From CADCTB01 sp036269435 (GTDB taxonomy: Bacteria; Actinomycetota; Acidimicrobiia; Acidimicrobiales; AC-14): a stretch of DNA of 20,946 nt. Of this stretch, positions 7,204-14,609 are shown in pieces. A program made the translations under genes and the position numbers. Location: the NCBI GenBank assembly GCA_036269435.1, contig DATASA010000034.1:1-20946 (forward strand), given 5' to 3'. Below the pieces are notes generated by a model. That model did not search any database. It was given only the letters and a program-made list of their open reading frames with translations, and had not been told where the DNA came from. Every line of letters starts with the position of its first letter. Position 1 is the stretch's first letter.

Positions 7204-8117
7204 GCCGGCCTCAGGGTGGCGGCCGCGTAGGCGCTGTGCTGGACCTCGCACCACATCACGACGGACTTGTACTGGACGGGGTCGATCGACGGCGGCACCA
7301 TGAAGTTCAGCGACCCGGTGGTCACGTCGAGCGTGGCCACCGAGACCTGTGTGGCGTGAGCGACCTGGTCGGTGCTGTGGGGCGCGTCGAGGGAGCTGAA
7401 CTGGACCTCGAGGTCGCTGTTGGCGGTGACGAAGAAGTTGTCGAGGCGCAGGGCGTACGTCCCGTCCGGCAGGCGGTACACGAGGACGTCGCCGGTCCCG
7501 ACCTGGTCGATCCGGTACAGCGACCCCCGGGCGACGACGCTGGCGCCCGGTGCGGTCATGGCGGCCAGGGGCGGCTCGTTCAGCGGGACGTCGACCTGCT
7601 GCTCGACGACCAGGTGCCAGGGACCGTCGGCCGTCACCTGCAGGGTGATCGGACCGGTCCGGGCCCCGTAGCCGACGTCGGGTCCCGGGCAGGCGGCGTC
7701 GACCACCGGCCGGGTCTGGCTGGGGGCGCGCACCAGCAGGTGGCCTGTGTCGCAGGTCCAGCGCACCCGCCACTGCAGCGCGCCCGGGACGATGGTGAAC
7801 GTCGCTGCGGTGGTGGTGCCGGCCCCGTCGAGCGTGGTCACGCCCTGCCACCAGGGCTGCGAGCGAAGCACCGACTGGGTCGGCGGGGCGGGGGCCGTCG
7901 TCTCGGTCGCCCCTCCGGCGGCGGCCGCAGCACCGACGTCGCGGCTGGCGGCGGGCGCCCGGGCCGTCGGCGTCTCCGAGCCCCACAGCCGTTCCCGCGT
8001 GCCGAAGGCGTTGCCTCCGATGAGCGCGCTGGCGACGAGGAAGATCAGTCCGACGACGGTCGATGCCTTGCGCGGCCCGGAGGCCGGCCGCGGTCCGGAG
8101 AGTGCGAAGTCGGTCAT
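7200..8117 (-). CDS. Membrane-anchored DM13-domain protein, putative redox partner
   Basis: A protein of 305 residues. One transmembrane helix (about 19-36) is followed by an Ala/Thr/Pro-rich linker to about residue 82. A central beta-rich segment (about 100-195) has C122 and C143, which could pair. The C-terminal part (about 197-303) is a DM13 domain, shown by GTGDVLVYRLPDGTYALRLD, NSDLEVQFSS and DPVQYKSVVMWCEVQHSAYA. The near-invariant DM13 cysteine is C290. DM13 has been proposed to act in electron transfer through this Cys or a bound prosthetic group. The domain would face outside the cytoplasm. The gene's stop overlaps the start of the RnfD-like gene, which strongly suggests paired function. 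It follows the MFS gene by 61 bases. Confidence 0.82.
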   Translation of the reverse strand: MTDFALSGPRPASGPRKASTVVGLIFLVASALIGGNAFGTRERLWGSETPTARAPAASRDVGAAAAAGGATETTAPAPPTQSVLRSQPWWQGVTTLDGAGTTTAATFTIVPGALQWRVRWTCDTGHLLVRAPSQTRPVVDAACPGPDVGYGARTGPITLQVTADGPWHLVVEQQVDVPLNEPPLAAMTAPGASVVARGSLYRIDQVGTGDVLVYRLPDGTYALRLDNFFVTANSDLEVQFSSLDAPHSTDQVAHATQVSVATLDVTTGSLNFMVPPSIDPVQYKSVVMWCEVQHSAYAAATLRPA

Positions 8118-8178
8118 GGCAGGGGCCGTCCGCCCGGGTAGCTACCCGCGCCGTCCCGGTCCGAAGCCACCCCTGGCC

Positions 8179-9801
8179 TCATCCGCCGGCCTTGGCTCCC
8201 ACGCCCGCCAGCTCCTCGGCGGTGATCTCCTCCAGGCGCCGATGGCGGGTCTCGATGCCGAACACGCCCATGGCCACCGCCCCGAGCACCAGAGGCACGG
8301 CACCGATGAGCGCGGTCCGGGCGATCGAGGGCGCCGTCGCCCCGGCCACGACGAGGGCGATGATCACCACGCCACCCAGCTTGCTCGCCCCGGCGGCGAG
8401 CCCCGTGCCGCGCGACCGGACCCGGGTCGGATACGTCTCCGACGCGTAGGCGACCAGCACGGCCAGGATGGAGCTGATCCCGGTGATGGGCAGGACGAGG
8501 AGCAGGTGCAGCCGCAGGCTGTTCTGAGCCACCCTGTCGCCCAGGGCCACGAAGCCCAGCAGGGAGGCGGCGGTCACCAGGGCGAGGAGGATCATCGTCT
8601 TCTTGCTGCTCCAGAAGCCGTAGAGCGCGGCGATCAGGAACGTCGCCGGGAACCCGAGGATGGCGGAGTCGCGCAGCACCGTCGACGACGTGACCTCCGA
8701 GAAGCCCAGTCGCTGGAGGTTGGTGGGGATCCAGAGCTGGAACCCGAACGTGACCAGGCCGACGGCCACGCCGAACAGGCCGACAACGACGCTGAGGCCA
8801 CCGAACGGGCCGACGAGGAGCTGACCCCAGCCGCTGCGGATGTCGCGTTCCACGTCGAGCTCGGAGTCGCCCTCCTCGACCATGGTGGCCCCGTAGCGGG
8901 CCATGACGTCGCGCGCCTCGGCGTCCCGCCCGTTCTGCACCAGGAACCGGGGCGACTCGGGGATCCATCGGTTCAGCAGGATGAGGAGCAGGCCGGTCGG
9001 CAATCCGAGGAGCCAGAGGATGCGCCAGCTGTAGGTCGGCACCAGCCGGGCCGACAGCCAGGACGTGATGATGTACGCGCCGGCGACGTCGCCCCCGATC
9101 AGCACCATCAGCCACCCCCGATGGCGGGCCGGGATGGCCTCGGCCATCAGGGCGAACGTGATGGGCAGCATGCCGCCCACGCCCAGGCCCATGACGAAGC
9201 ACATGGCGAAGTTCCACCGGTAGTCGGGCATCGACCCGCAGATCGACGTGCCGACGAACAGGACGCCGGCCAGCAGGATGGAAGCCCGCCGTCCGATGCG
9301 GTCTCCCAGCCACCCCCACAGGAACGAGCCCAGCACCGTGCCGGTGATGCCCGCCAGCGGAAGGTAGGCGACGGGGACGCGCCCGTGCGGGTTCAGCGCC
9401 GACTTGAGCCCGTACTCCTTGCCCATGCCCGGGGCGACGAAGCTCAGCGTCACCGGCTTCATCACGTCGATGGTGACGGCCACGGCCATGACGAGCAGCA
9501 GGCCGACGTGGGCCCGGCTGAGGCGGGCGTCGTCCAGGGCGCGGACCCGCAGACGGGCCGCGTCGCGCACCGGGCGCCCTCGGGGCGGAAGGAGGCCGTA
9601 GAAGCTGGCGATCAGCCCACCGAGCACGAGGGCCATGCCGACCTTCATCGGGCCGTCCACGGGCATGCCGACCAGCCGGTAGTGCATGTCCCGGGCGTCG
9701 AGGTACATGGGCAGATGGAGGAGGACCCCGGCGGTGACCGCGGCCGTGCCGGCCCAGAAGGCCCCCGGATGGTGGAACGTCACCCCACGCCCGCTCGCCA
9801 C
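8179..9801 (-). CDS. MFS transporter with extra N-terminal helices
   Basis: A 540-residue major facilitator of the sugar/metabolite:H+ symporter type. Motif A is GDRIGRRA (166-173). The mid-loop sequence WIPESPRFLVQNGR and the second-half RVRSRGTGL with SKLGG are typical of this branch. The N-terminus is unusual: two hydrophobic segments (about 13-32 and 51-70) joined by a His/Asp-rich loop (MYLDARDMHYRL) come before the first canonical helix near residue 97, giving about 14 predicted helices. The substrate cannot be inferred. The GTG start (9799-9801) has AGGGTGG just upstream. It lies 41 bases after the cNMP/FAD reductase gene and before the DM13 gene, so it is probably in the same operon. 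Confidence 0.85.
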   Translation of the reverse strand: MASGRGVTFHHPGAFWAGTAAVTAGVLLHLPMYLDARDMHYRLVGMPVDGPMKVGMALVLGGLIASFYGLLPPRGRPVRDAARLRVRALDDARLSRAHVGLLLVMAVAVTIDVMKPVTLSFVAPGMGKEYGLKSALNPHGRVPVAYLPLAGITGTVLGSFLWGWLGDRIGRRASILLAGVLFVGTSICGSMPDYRWNFAMCFVMGLGVGGMLPITFALMAEAIPARHRGWLMVLIGGDVAGAYIITSWLSARLVPTYSWRILWLLGLPTGLLLILLNRWIPESPRFLVQNGRDAEARDVMARYGATMVEEGDSELDVERDIRSGWGQLLVGPFGGLSVVVGLFGVAVGLVTFGFQLWIPTNLQRLGFSEVTSSTVLRDSAILGFPATFLIAALYGFWSSKKTMILLALVTAASLLGFVALGDRVAQNSLRLHLLLVLPITGISSILAVLVAYASETYPTRVRSRGTGLAAGASKLGGVVIIALVVAGATAPSIARTALIGAVPLVLGAVAMGVFGIETRHRRLEEITAEELAGVGAKAGG

Positions 9802-9842
9802 GCGACCACCCTATGGCGCAGGGCGAAACAGATTCAGGTCAG

Positions 9843-11561
9843 CTACCGCATGGGCCGCAGTGCCGTCGCCGCCCGTCCCGAGCTGGTGGCCAGGTGGTCG
9901 TACACCGAGCGGACGGCGCTGGAACCCTCCCCCACTGCGGCCGCCACCCGTTTCATGGACCCGTGACGGACGTCGCCGACCGCGAACACCCCCATCACCG
10001 ACGTCTCGAACTGGAAGGGGTCGCGGGCTGCGTACGTCGAGCGCAGGACCGACTCGGGCAGCTGCCGGTCGGTGAGGACGAACCCGTCGGGGTCGAGGGC
10101 GACCCGGCCCTCGAGCCAGCTCGTGGCCGGCTCGGCGCCGATGAAGCAGAACAGGCCGGCGCAGGCGATGGTCCGGCGGGTCGCGGTGGGGGTGTGCTCC
10201 AGGACGATGGTCGACAGGTGGCTCTCGCCGGCCAAGGCCCGGATCTGGGTGGTCCGCAGCACCTCGATGCGAGGGTCGCTCTCGATCCGGTCGATCAGGT
10301 ACCGGGACATGTCCTTGGCCAGGTCCTCGCCGCGGATCACCAGCTTCACCGGGCTGCCCTGCTGGGCCAGGTAGATGGAGGCCTGGCCCGCGGAGTTGCC
10401 CCCACCGACGACCACTGCGTCGCGCCCGTCGCAGACCTTCACCTCGAGGTCGGTCGCCGCGTAGTAGACGCCGGCCCCCTCGAACCGGGCCAGGCCGTCG
10501 ACGTCGAGCCGCCGGTACCGCGCCCCGGAGGCGATGATCACCGCCCGAGTGGCGATCTCGCTCCCGTCGGCGAGGAGGACGACGTGGAACCCGTGGTCCG
10601 GTCGCAGCTTCGCCGCTCGGCACGGTGCGTTCAGCTTGGCGCCGAGCCGCTGGGCCTGGATGGCGGCTCGCGACGCCAGGTCCTCGCCGGAGATCCCGTT
10701 CGGGAACCCGACGTAGTTCTCGATGCGCGAGCTCGCGCCCGCCTGCCCACCGATGGCGACGCTGTCGACCGAGAGGGTGTCGAGCCCCTCCGACGCGCCG
10801 TAGACGGCGGAGGCCAGGCCGGACGGCCCGGTCCCGACCACGACGAGGTCGAAGAGGTAGCCCGGCGTCGGCCGGAACGTCAGGCCGAGCTGTTCGCTGA
10901 ACTCGCCCGGTGTCGTCCGGCGCAGCACGCCCGAGGCCATGATCACCGCCGGCAGGTCCGCCGCGTCCAGTCCCATCTCGGCCAGCAGGGCGTCGACGTC
11001 CCGGGCGTCCTCGACGTCGATCCAGGTGTGGGCCACCTGGGAGTGGGTGGCGAAGCCGCGCAGGGCCATCGCGTCGGGCGAGTACCGCGATCCCACGATG
11101 CGCAAGGCCCGGGCCGCCTCTCCGGTGCTCAGGTAGGCCCGGCGAGCGGTGAGCGCGTTGAAGATGACGTCGGCCAGGTCGGCCTTGGAGCCCATCAGCC
11201 GGTGGAACTCGCTGGGCGGGATGACGAGGATCCGGCCGGGCCGGCGCATGCGAGCGGTCAGGTAGGGCCGCTGGCCGGTGAGGAGGTTGAGCTCACCGAG
11301 GAAGCGTCCCGGGCCGTGGACCACGACGACCACCTCGGCATCGCCTTCCCCCTCCGAGCGGAGCATCTCCACCTCGCCCTCGAGGACGACGAAGAAGTCC
11401 GACGACGGCTCGCCCGCTCCGTAGAGCACGGCGCCTGCCGGGAGCGTCCGGACGTCGCCGAAGGGCGTCATCCAATCCAGCTCGTCCTGGCTGAGCGTCT
11501 GGACTGCGGCCTCGTCCGCGGCCCGAGTCGCCTCGAACTCGGCGGCGGTGCGGATGGTCAT
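9843..11561 (-). CDS. Cyclic-nucleotide-binding FAD/NAD(P)H oxidoreductase, thioredoxin-reductase-like
   Basis: A three-part protein of 572 residues. Residues 25-140 form a cNMP-binding-type domain, with FLGELNLLTGQRPYLTA (87-103) as the phosphate-binding cassette. Residues 150-215 are a thioredoxin/glutaredoxin-like linker without CxxC. Residues 237-560 are a thioredoxin-reductase fold with FAD motif GTGPSG (243-248), NAD(P) motif GGGNSA (386-391) and FAD motif GVFAVGD (524-530). Where thioredoxin reductase has CATC, this protein has AATDLE (368-373), so the dithiol is missing and electrons must go elsewhere. C377, C467 and C472 are the nearby cysteines. The ATG at 11559-11561 has AGAGGA about seven bases upstream. 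It is the first gene of the run leading to MFS, DM13 and the RnfD-like protein. Confidence 0.9.
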   Translation of the reverse strand: MTIRTAAEFEATRAADEAAVQTLSQDELDWMTPFGDVRTLPAGAVLYGAGEPSSDFFVVLEGEVEMLRSEGEGDAEVVVVVHGPGRFLGELNLLTGQRPYLTARMRRPGRILVIPPSEFHRLMGSKADLADVIFNALTARRAYLSTGEAARALRIVGSRYSPDAMALRGFATHSQVAHTWIDVEDARDVDALLAEMGLDAADLPAVIMASGVLRRTTPGEFSEQLGLTFRPTPGYLFDLVVVGTGPSGLASAVYGASEGLDTLSVDSVAIGGQAGASSRIENYVGFPNGISGEDLASRAAIQAQRLGAKLNAPCRAAKLRPDHGFHVVLLADGSEIATRAVIIASGARYRRLDVDGLARFEGAGVYYAATDLEVKVCDGRDAVVVGGGNSAGQASIYLAQQGSPVKLVIRGEDLAKDMSRYLIDRIESDPRIEVLRTTQIRALAGESHLSTIVLEHTPTATRRTIACAGLFCFIGAEPATSWLEGRVALDPDGFVLTDRQLPESVLRSTYAARDPFQFETSVMGVFAVGDVRHGSMKRVAAAVGEGSSAVRSVYDHLATSSGRAATALRPMR

Positions 11562-11613
11562 GTCGTGTCCTCTGTCTCGGGAACGGGCGTGGGAGCCGGA
11601 GCGGCGGAGCCTC

Positions 11614-11619
11614 AGAATA
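11614..11619 (-). promoter_or_regulatory. Possible -10 box for the reductase operon
   Basis: TATTCT on the minus strand lies in the only locally AT-rich stretch of this leader, about 53 bases before the ATG at 11561. The base 17 positions upstream begins a poor -35 (GTGGCC). Weak evidence. Confidence 0.3.
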
Positions 11620-11700
11620 CGAAGGATCGCGACGTTGGCCACGCCCGACCCCGCCGATCGCCCCGAGGTCGCACCGCTGTTCCCGGTGCGCGTCGGCATG

Positions 11701-11719
11701 CGGCCGGCCCCGCCGGCCG
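11701..11719 (-). terminator. Perfect 8-bp hairpin after the DUF2277 gene
   Basis: CGGCCGGC and GCCGGCCG are perfect complements around a 3-base loop, two bases beyond the DUF2277 stop codon on the minus strand. No T run follows, as is common in high-GC actinobacteria. It probably separates this gene from the reductase operon downstream. Confidence 0.5.
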
Positions 11720-11720
11720 G

Positions 11721-11984
11721 CTACTGGGGACCTGGCACGACCGTCGCCCGCCGGCGCAGCGGAGGGACCACCGCCGGCGGCGTCCGCCGGGGCGGCAGTT
11801 CGGCCAAGAGCGCGGCGGTGGCGGCCGCCACGGCCTCGACGGCCCGCTCGATTGCCGGCGACGCCATCTGGCCGGGGGTGCTGACCGAGGCCACCTTGCG
11901 CACGTACTGACGGGCGGCGGAGGTGACCTCCTCGGCGGTGGCAGGAGGTTCGAGGCCGCGCAGTGGGGTGATGTTCCGGCACAT
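11721..11984 (-). CDS. DUF2277 family protein
   Basis: A small protein of 87 residues. The N-terminal MCRNITPLRGLEPPATAEEV and AARQYVRKVASVSTPGQ are the family signature: Met-Cys-Arg-Asn at the very start, then EPPAT and QxVRKxxG/S. A helical segment follows (AFERAV-type, here AIERAVEAVAAATAALLAEL) and a basic Pro-rich tail. The function is unknown. The ATG at 11982-11984 fits the invariant MCRNI start. It diverges from the PNPOx-like gene across 124 bases. Confidence 0.9.
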   Translation of the reverse strand: MCRNITPLRGLEPPATAEEVTSAARQYVRKVASVSTPGQMASPAIERAVEAVAAATAALLAELPPRRTPPAVVPPLRRRATVVPGPQ

Positions 11985-12058
11985 GCCCCGACGTTACGGC
12001 GCCGCCGGGATGTACGTGTCACCGCGCCGGCGACGTAGGCCCTGAAGGCGCGTCGAGG

Positions 12059-12085
12059 TGTCACACTTCGCCCCGTCGCTCCGTC
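12059..12085 (+). promoter_or_regulatory. ECF41-type promoter candidate, TGTCACA-N16-CGTC
   Basis: TGTCACA (12059-12065) and CGTC (12082-12085) are 16 bases apart. This matches the bipartite promoter I recall for ECF41 sigma factors. Transcription would start near 12092, just before the GGGGAGG ribosome site of the PNPOx-like gene. A related copy lies before the VOC-sigma operon at 14453-14479. Confidence 0.6.
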
Positions 12086-12108
12086 GTCGATCCGGGGAGG
12101 GTCCCGCC

Positions 12109-12552
12109 ATGTCCGTCGATCTGGAATCGGTTCGCCAACTGGCCGGGGGCGCCCGCAACCTCGCGGTCGTGGCCACCACCCGCGAGGACGGGAGCGTGCA
12201 CGCCTCCCTCGTGAGCGCGGGGGTGATCGACGACCCCGTGACGGGCGACCCGTCGATCGGCATGGTGGTCGGCGGAGGCACGGCCAAGCTGCGTCACCTG
12301 CGCCGCACCGGTCAGGGCACGGCGGTGTTCCAGGCCGGCTACCGATGGGCCGGCGTCGACGGACCGGTCCACATCGTCGGTCCCGACGACGCCGGCGGCC
12401 TTGCCGCCGAGGACATCCCGTCGCTGCTGCGCGACGTGTTCGTGGCCGCCGGTGGGACGCATGACGACTGGGCCGAGTACGACCGGGTCATGGCCGCCGA
12501 GCGCCGCGCCGCCGTCTTCCTCCGCGCCGACCGGATCACCGGGAATGCCTGA
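12109..12552 (+). CDS. Pyridoxamine 5'-phosphate oxidase-like split-barrel protein
   Basis: A protein of 147 residues. AGGARNLAVVATTREDGSVHASLVSAG is the first strand pair of the FMN/F420-binding split barrel. GGGTAKLRHLRRTGQGTAVFQAGYRWAGVDGPVHIVGPDD follows as the cofactor-facing sheet, and a helical end contains DDWAEYDRVMAAERRAAVFLRADRITG. Members use FMN, F420 or haem-type cofactors to reduce or oxidise small molecules; which cofactor is used here cannot be read. The ATG at 12109 is preceded by GGGGAGG (about 12094-12100), and an exact ECF41-type promoter motif lies just upstream, so control by the nearby sigma factor is likely. Confidence 0.85.
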   Translation: MSVDLESVRQLAGGARNLAVVATTREDGSVHASLVSAGVIDDPVTGDPSIGMVVGGGTAKLRHLRRTGQGTAVFQAGYRWAGVDGPVHIVGPDDAGGLAAEDIPSLLRDVFVAAGGTHDDWAEYDRVMAAERRAAVFLRADRITGNA

Positions 12553-12570
12553 GCTCTCCGGCGGCGGCCG

Positions 12571-12586
12571 GGGCCGGCTGCGGCCC
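12571..12586. terminator. Hairpin between convergent genes
   Basis: GGGCCG and CGGCCC are perfect complements around a GCTG loop, centred in the 54-base gap between two converging stop codons. It could serve both directions. There is no T tract. Confidence 0.45.
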
Positions 12587-12606
12587 GATCCGGCATTTCC
12601 CCGCCG

Positions 12607-13044
12607 CTACAGGAACTTCTTCTCGATCTCGGCGAAGTAGGCGTCGGCCAGGCGCACGAACTCGGGCTCGGTGATCCGGATCGGGTCCCCCGCCTTCAGG
12701 CCCAGGACGGACTCCGCCGGGTCCAGCTTGATCCCCTGGTCGACCTTGAGCACGCCGTTGTTGAGCAGCAGGGAGTCGTTGAGGAGACGGACTTCGTTGA
12801 GCGGGTTGCCGTCCTTGCCGGCGATCATCACCAGGCGGTGGACGAAGTAGTGGTCGAGGACGATCACCAGGTGGTTGAACAGCGGCGGCTCGAACGCATC
12901 GAGGGCGGCGCCGACCTTGGAGTCGCCCGTCTTGCTGCTGGCGGCAATCGCGTCGGTGAGGGCCCGGTGGGCGGCCATCTGTGCATCCATCATCGACCGG
13001 CAGTGGTCGATGTAGTCCTTCGGGTAGTTCTTCCGGCCGAGCAT
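12607..13044 (-). CDS. Conserved hypothetical protein (MLGRKNY family)
   Basis: A soluble-looking protein of 145 residues. MLGRKNYPKDYIDHCRSMMD opens a long helix. FEPPLFNHLVIVLDHYFVHRLVMIAGKDGNPLNEVRLLNDSLL is the most family-like part, and the C-terminus is EPEFVRLADAYFAEIEKKF. I recall similar actinobacterial proteins of this length with the same start and end but no assigned function. The helix-rich His/Asp content (DHYFVHR) is notable, but no cofactor site is proven. The start at 13044 follows the family. An in-frame ATG at 13126-13128 overlapping the sigma stop (ATGA) would add 28 residues including a repeated TDHTER. It is downstream of the sigma gene in the same orientation. Confidence 0.75.
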   Translation of the reverse strand: MLGRKNYPKDYIDHCRSMMDAQMAAHRALTDAIAASSKTGDSKVGAALDAFEPPLFNHLVIVLDHYFVHRLVMIAGKDGNPLNEVRLLNDSLLLNNGVLKVDQGIKLDPAESVLGLKAGDPIRITEPEFVRLADAYFAEIEKKFL

Positions 13045-13060
13045 GGCTTCGGTGTCCCTT

Positions 13061-13096
13061 CGTTCGGTGTGGTCAGTTCGTTCGGTGTGGTCAGTC
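13061..13096. repeat. Tandem 18-bp duplication
   Basis: Two adjacent 18-base units beginning CGTTCGGTGTGGTCAG (13061-13078 and 13079-13096) differ only in the last base. They lie between the sigma gene and the family-consistent start of the conserved hypothetical. A third degenerate half-unit is seen closer to the ATG. Confidence 0.85.
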
Positions 13097-13124
13097 GCAT
13101 GGTGGTGCGGGTGCCGACGCCGGC

Positions 13125-13994
13125 TCATGGCACGAGCGCGACGTCCATGTCCCGGAGGGTGGCCGGGTCGGCCAGCATGTCGATATGGGTGATGACGTCG
13201 TCGTCGATGGTGAACTCCCACACCACCTTGGGTCGACCGTCGACGGCCCACACCACCTCGACCGACCCGTCGATGACCGCCGGCTGGGCGGCGAGGGCCC
13301 GGCCCGAGAACGTGCCCGCGACGGCCGCCGCGCCTCGGATCGTCTCGGCCGACCCCATGCGCACCGCGACGGGGTCGGCTCGCAGCACGACCTCCGGGTC
13401 GAGCACGGCCAGCAGACCGGCGAAGTCGCCGGCCCGGGCTGCGGTGAGGAAGGCGTCGATCACCTCCCGGCGTCGCGCCGGGTCGGCATCCGGACTGCGG
13501 TCCGTTCCCTGAACCTTCCGGCGGGCCCGGCTGGCGAGTTGCTTGGCCGCGTTCGGTGAGCGGTCGAGGATGGTCCCGATCTCCTCGAAGGACACGGCAA
13601 AGACGTCGTGGAGCACGAAGGCCAGCCGCTCCGTCGGGGTGAGGGTCCCGAGCACGACGAGCATGGCGCCGCCGACGGAGTCGGCGACCACGGCGTCGTG
13701 CTCGGGATCACCGGCTGGACCGGGCTGGGCGATGTCGTGGGCCAGGGTGCCGGCCGGGTCCTCGCGGCGCGAGGTCCGCGAGCGGAGCATGTCGAGCGAG
13801 ATGCGGGAGACGACCGTGGTCAGCCAGCCGCCGAGGTTGTCGACCGCGGCGACGTCGGACCGGCTGAGCCGCAGCCACGACTCCTGCACCGCGTCGTCGG
13901 CCTCGACGTCCGAGCCCAGCATCCTGAACGCGACCGCCCGCAGGTGGTCACGGTGCGTCTCGAACCGCGCCGCCAGCCAATCGTCGTCACCCAT
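13125..13994 (-). CDS. ECF sigma factor with C-terminal SnoaL-like domain
   Basis: A protein of 289 residues. Sigma region 2 spans about 8-75 (HLRAVAFRMLGSDVEADDAVQESWLRL, then GGWLTTVVSRISLDMLRSR). Sigma region 4 spans about 107-163 (LTPTERLAFVLHDVFAVSFEEIGTILDRSP, then AAKQLASRARRKV). A SnoaL/NTF2-like tail spans about 170-289 (VIDAFLTAARAGDFAGLLAVLDPEVVLRAD). This is the ECF41/ECF56-like layout, in which the tail controls core-polymerase activity and no anti-sigma gene is needed; none is present here. The WLPEP motif of classical ECF41 between the sigma domains is absent. The ATG at 13992-13994 has a perfect AGGAGG (14000-14005) five bases upstream, better than the GTG two codons earlier. 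It sits between the VOC gene and the conserved hypothetical. Confidence 0.93.
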   Translation of the reverse strand: MGDDDWLAARFETHRDHLRAVAFRMLGSDVEADDAVQESWLRLSRSDVAAVDNLGGWLTTVVSRISLDMLRSRTSRREDPAGTLAHDIAQPGPAGDPEHDAVVADSVGGAMLVVLGTLTPTERLAFVLHDVFAVSFEEIGTILDRSPNAAKQLASRARRKVQGTDRSPDADPARRREVIDAFLTAARAGDFAGLLAVLDPEVVLRADPVAVRMGSAETIRGAAAVAGTFSGRALAAQPAVIDGSVEVVWAVDGRPKVVWEFTIDDDVITHIDMLADPATLRDMDVALVP

Positions 13995-14049
13995 GGTCAC
14001 CTCCTCTCTCGGTGTCTCTCTCTCGGCCGAACCCGTCCATTGTGCGCCG

Positions 14050-14400
14050 TCAGGCCGGTTGGATCAGGCCGATCGGGTTGCCGTCGACGTCGGACAGCGT
14101 GGCGATCAGCCGCCCGCCGCCGACGTCCTGGACGCCCTGCTGCTCCTTGGCTCCGGCGGCGACGAGCTGGTCGAGCGTTCCTCGGATGTCGCTGACGTGC
14201 CAGTAGGCCACGGGGCCGGTCATGCCCTTGCCGGCCCCGTTCGGGTCGAGGCCGATCTCCTGGCCGTCGGCGGTGAACTGGACGTAGTACGGCTGGTCCA
14301 TCACCGGGGCTGCGCCCACGATGGCGCCGAAGACGGCCTTGGCCTGCTCGAGGTCGCTCACGGGGTAGATCACCGTGCGGATGGCGGGGGTGGGGGTCAT
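14050..14400 (-). CDS. VOC family (glyoxalase/bleomycin resistance-like) protein
   Basis: A single-module protein of 116 residues with the repeated beta-alpha-beta-beta-beta pattern: TVIYPVSDLEQAKAVFGAIVG, then YYVQFTADGQEIGLDP, VAYWHVSDIRGTLDQLVAAGA and ATLSDVDGNPIGLIQP. Members of this superfamily are metal-dependent lyases, dioxygenases or binding proteins. The typical metal residues are not clearly placed here, so activity is open. AGAGGAG lies six bases before the ATG. It is the first gene of a probable operon with the sigma factor and follows a sigma-type promoter candidate. ECF41-like sigma genes commonly neighbour small oxidoreductase or decarboxylase genes, and a VOC partner fits loosely. 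Confidence 0.88.
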   Translation of the reverse strand: MTPTPAIRTVIYPVSDLEQAKAVFGAIVGAAPVMDQPYYVQFTADGQEIGLDPNGAGKGMTGPVAYWHVSDIRGTLDQLVAAGAKEQQGVQDVGGGRLIATLSDVDGNPIGLIQPA

Positions 14401-14440
14401 GTCGGGCTCCTCTGCGTCGTACGCCTGCGCTGGTTCGTGG

Positions 14441-14456
14441 CGTCACCGTGATGACG
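14441..14456. repeat. Imperfect inverted repeat in divergent region
   Basis: CGTCACCGTGATGACG has perfect 5-base arms (CGTCA/TGACG) with a nearly symmetric centre. It lies downstream of the proposed -10 of the VOC-sigma promoter, so it could be an operator or a leader hairpin. Confidence 0.4.
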
Positions 14457-14479
14457 GAGCTCGTCGAGGAAAGGTAACA
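14453..14479 (-). promoter_or_regulatory. ECF41-type promoter candidate, TGTTACC-N16-CGTC
   Basis: On the minus strand TGTTACC (14473-14479) and CGTC (14453-14456) are separated by exactly 16 bases. The bases around the -10 (GCTCCGTC, then one variable base, then TC) are shared with the exact copy at 12059-12085. Transcription from here would give a leader of roughly 45 bases before the VOC gene and would include the sigma gene. Confidence 0.5.
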
Positions 14480-14609
14480 ACCCGGCGCGGTCATCAACCT
14501 GGGCGGACGTTCGGCCGCATGGCGCCTCGGCGGTAGTTTTGCCTCCTCGACCAACGAGCAGAAGACCCGGGGCGGCCTTCTGCGACGGCCCGGGAGAACA
14601 GGAGCGCCG

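Noticed and set aside
7747..9966. Plus-strand open frame of 739 codons
   Set aside because: Low-complexity His/Gln/Arg-rich shadow of the DM13 and MFS genes.
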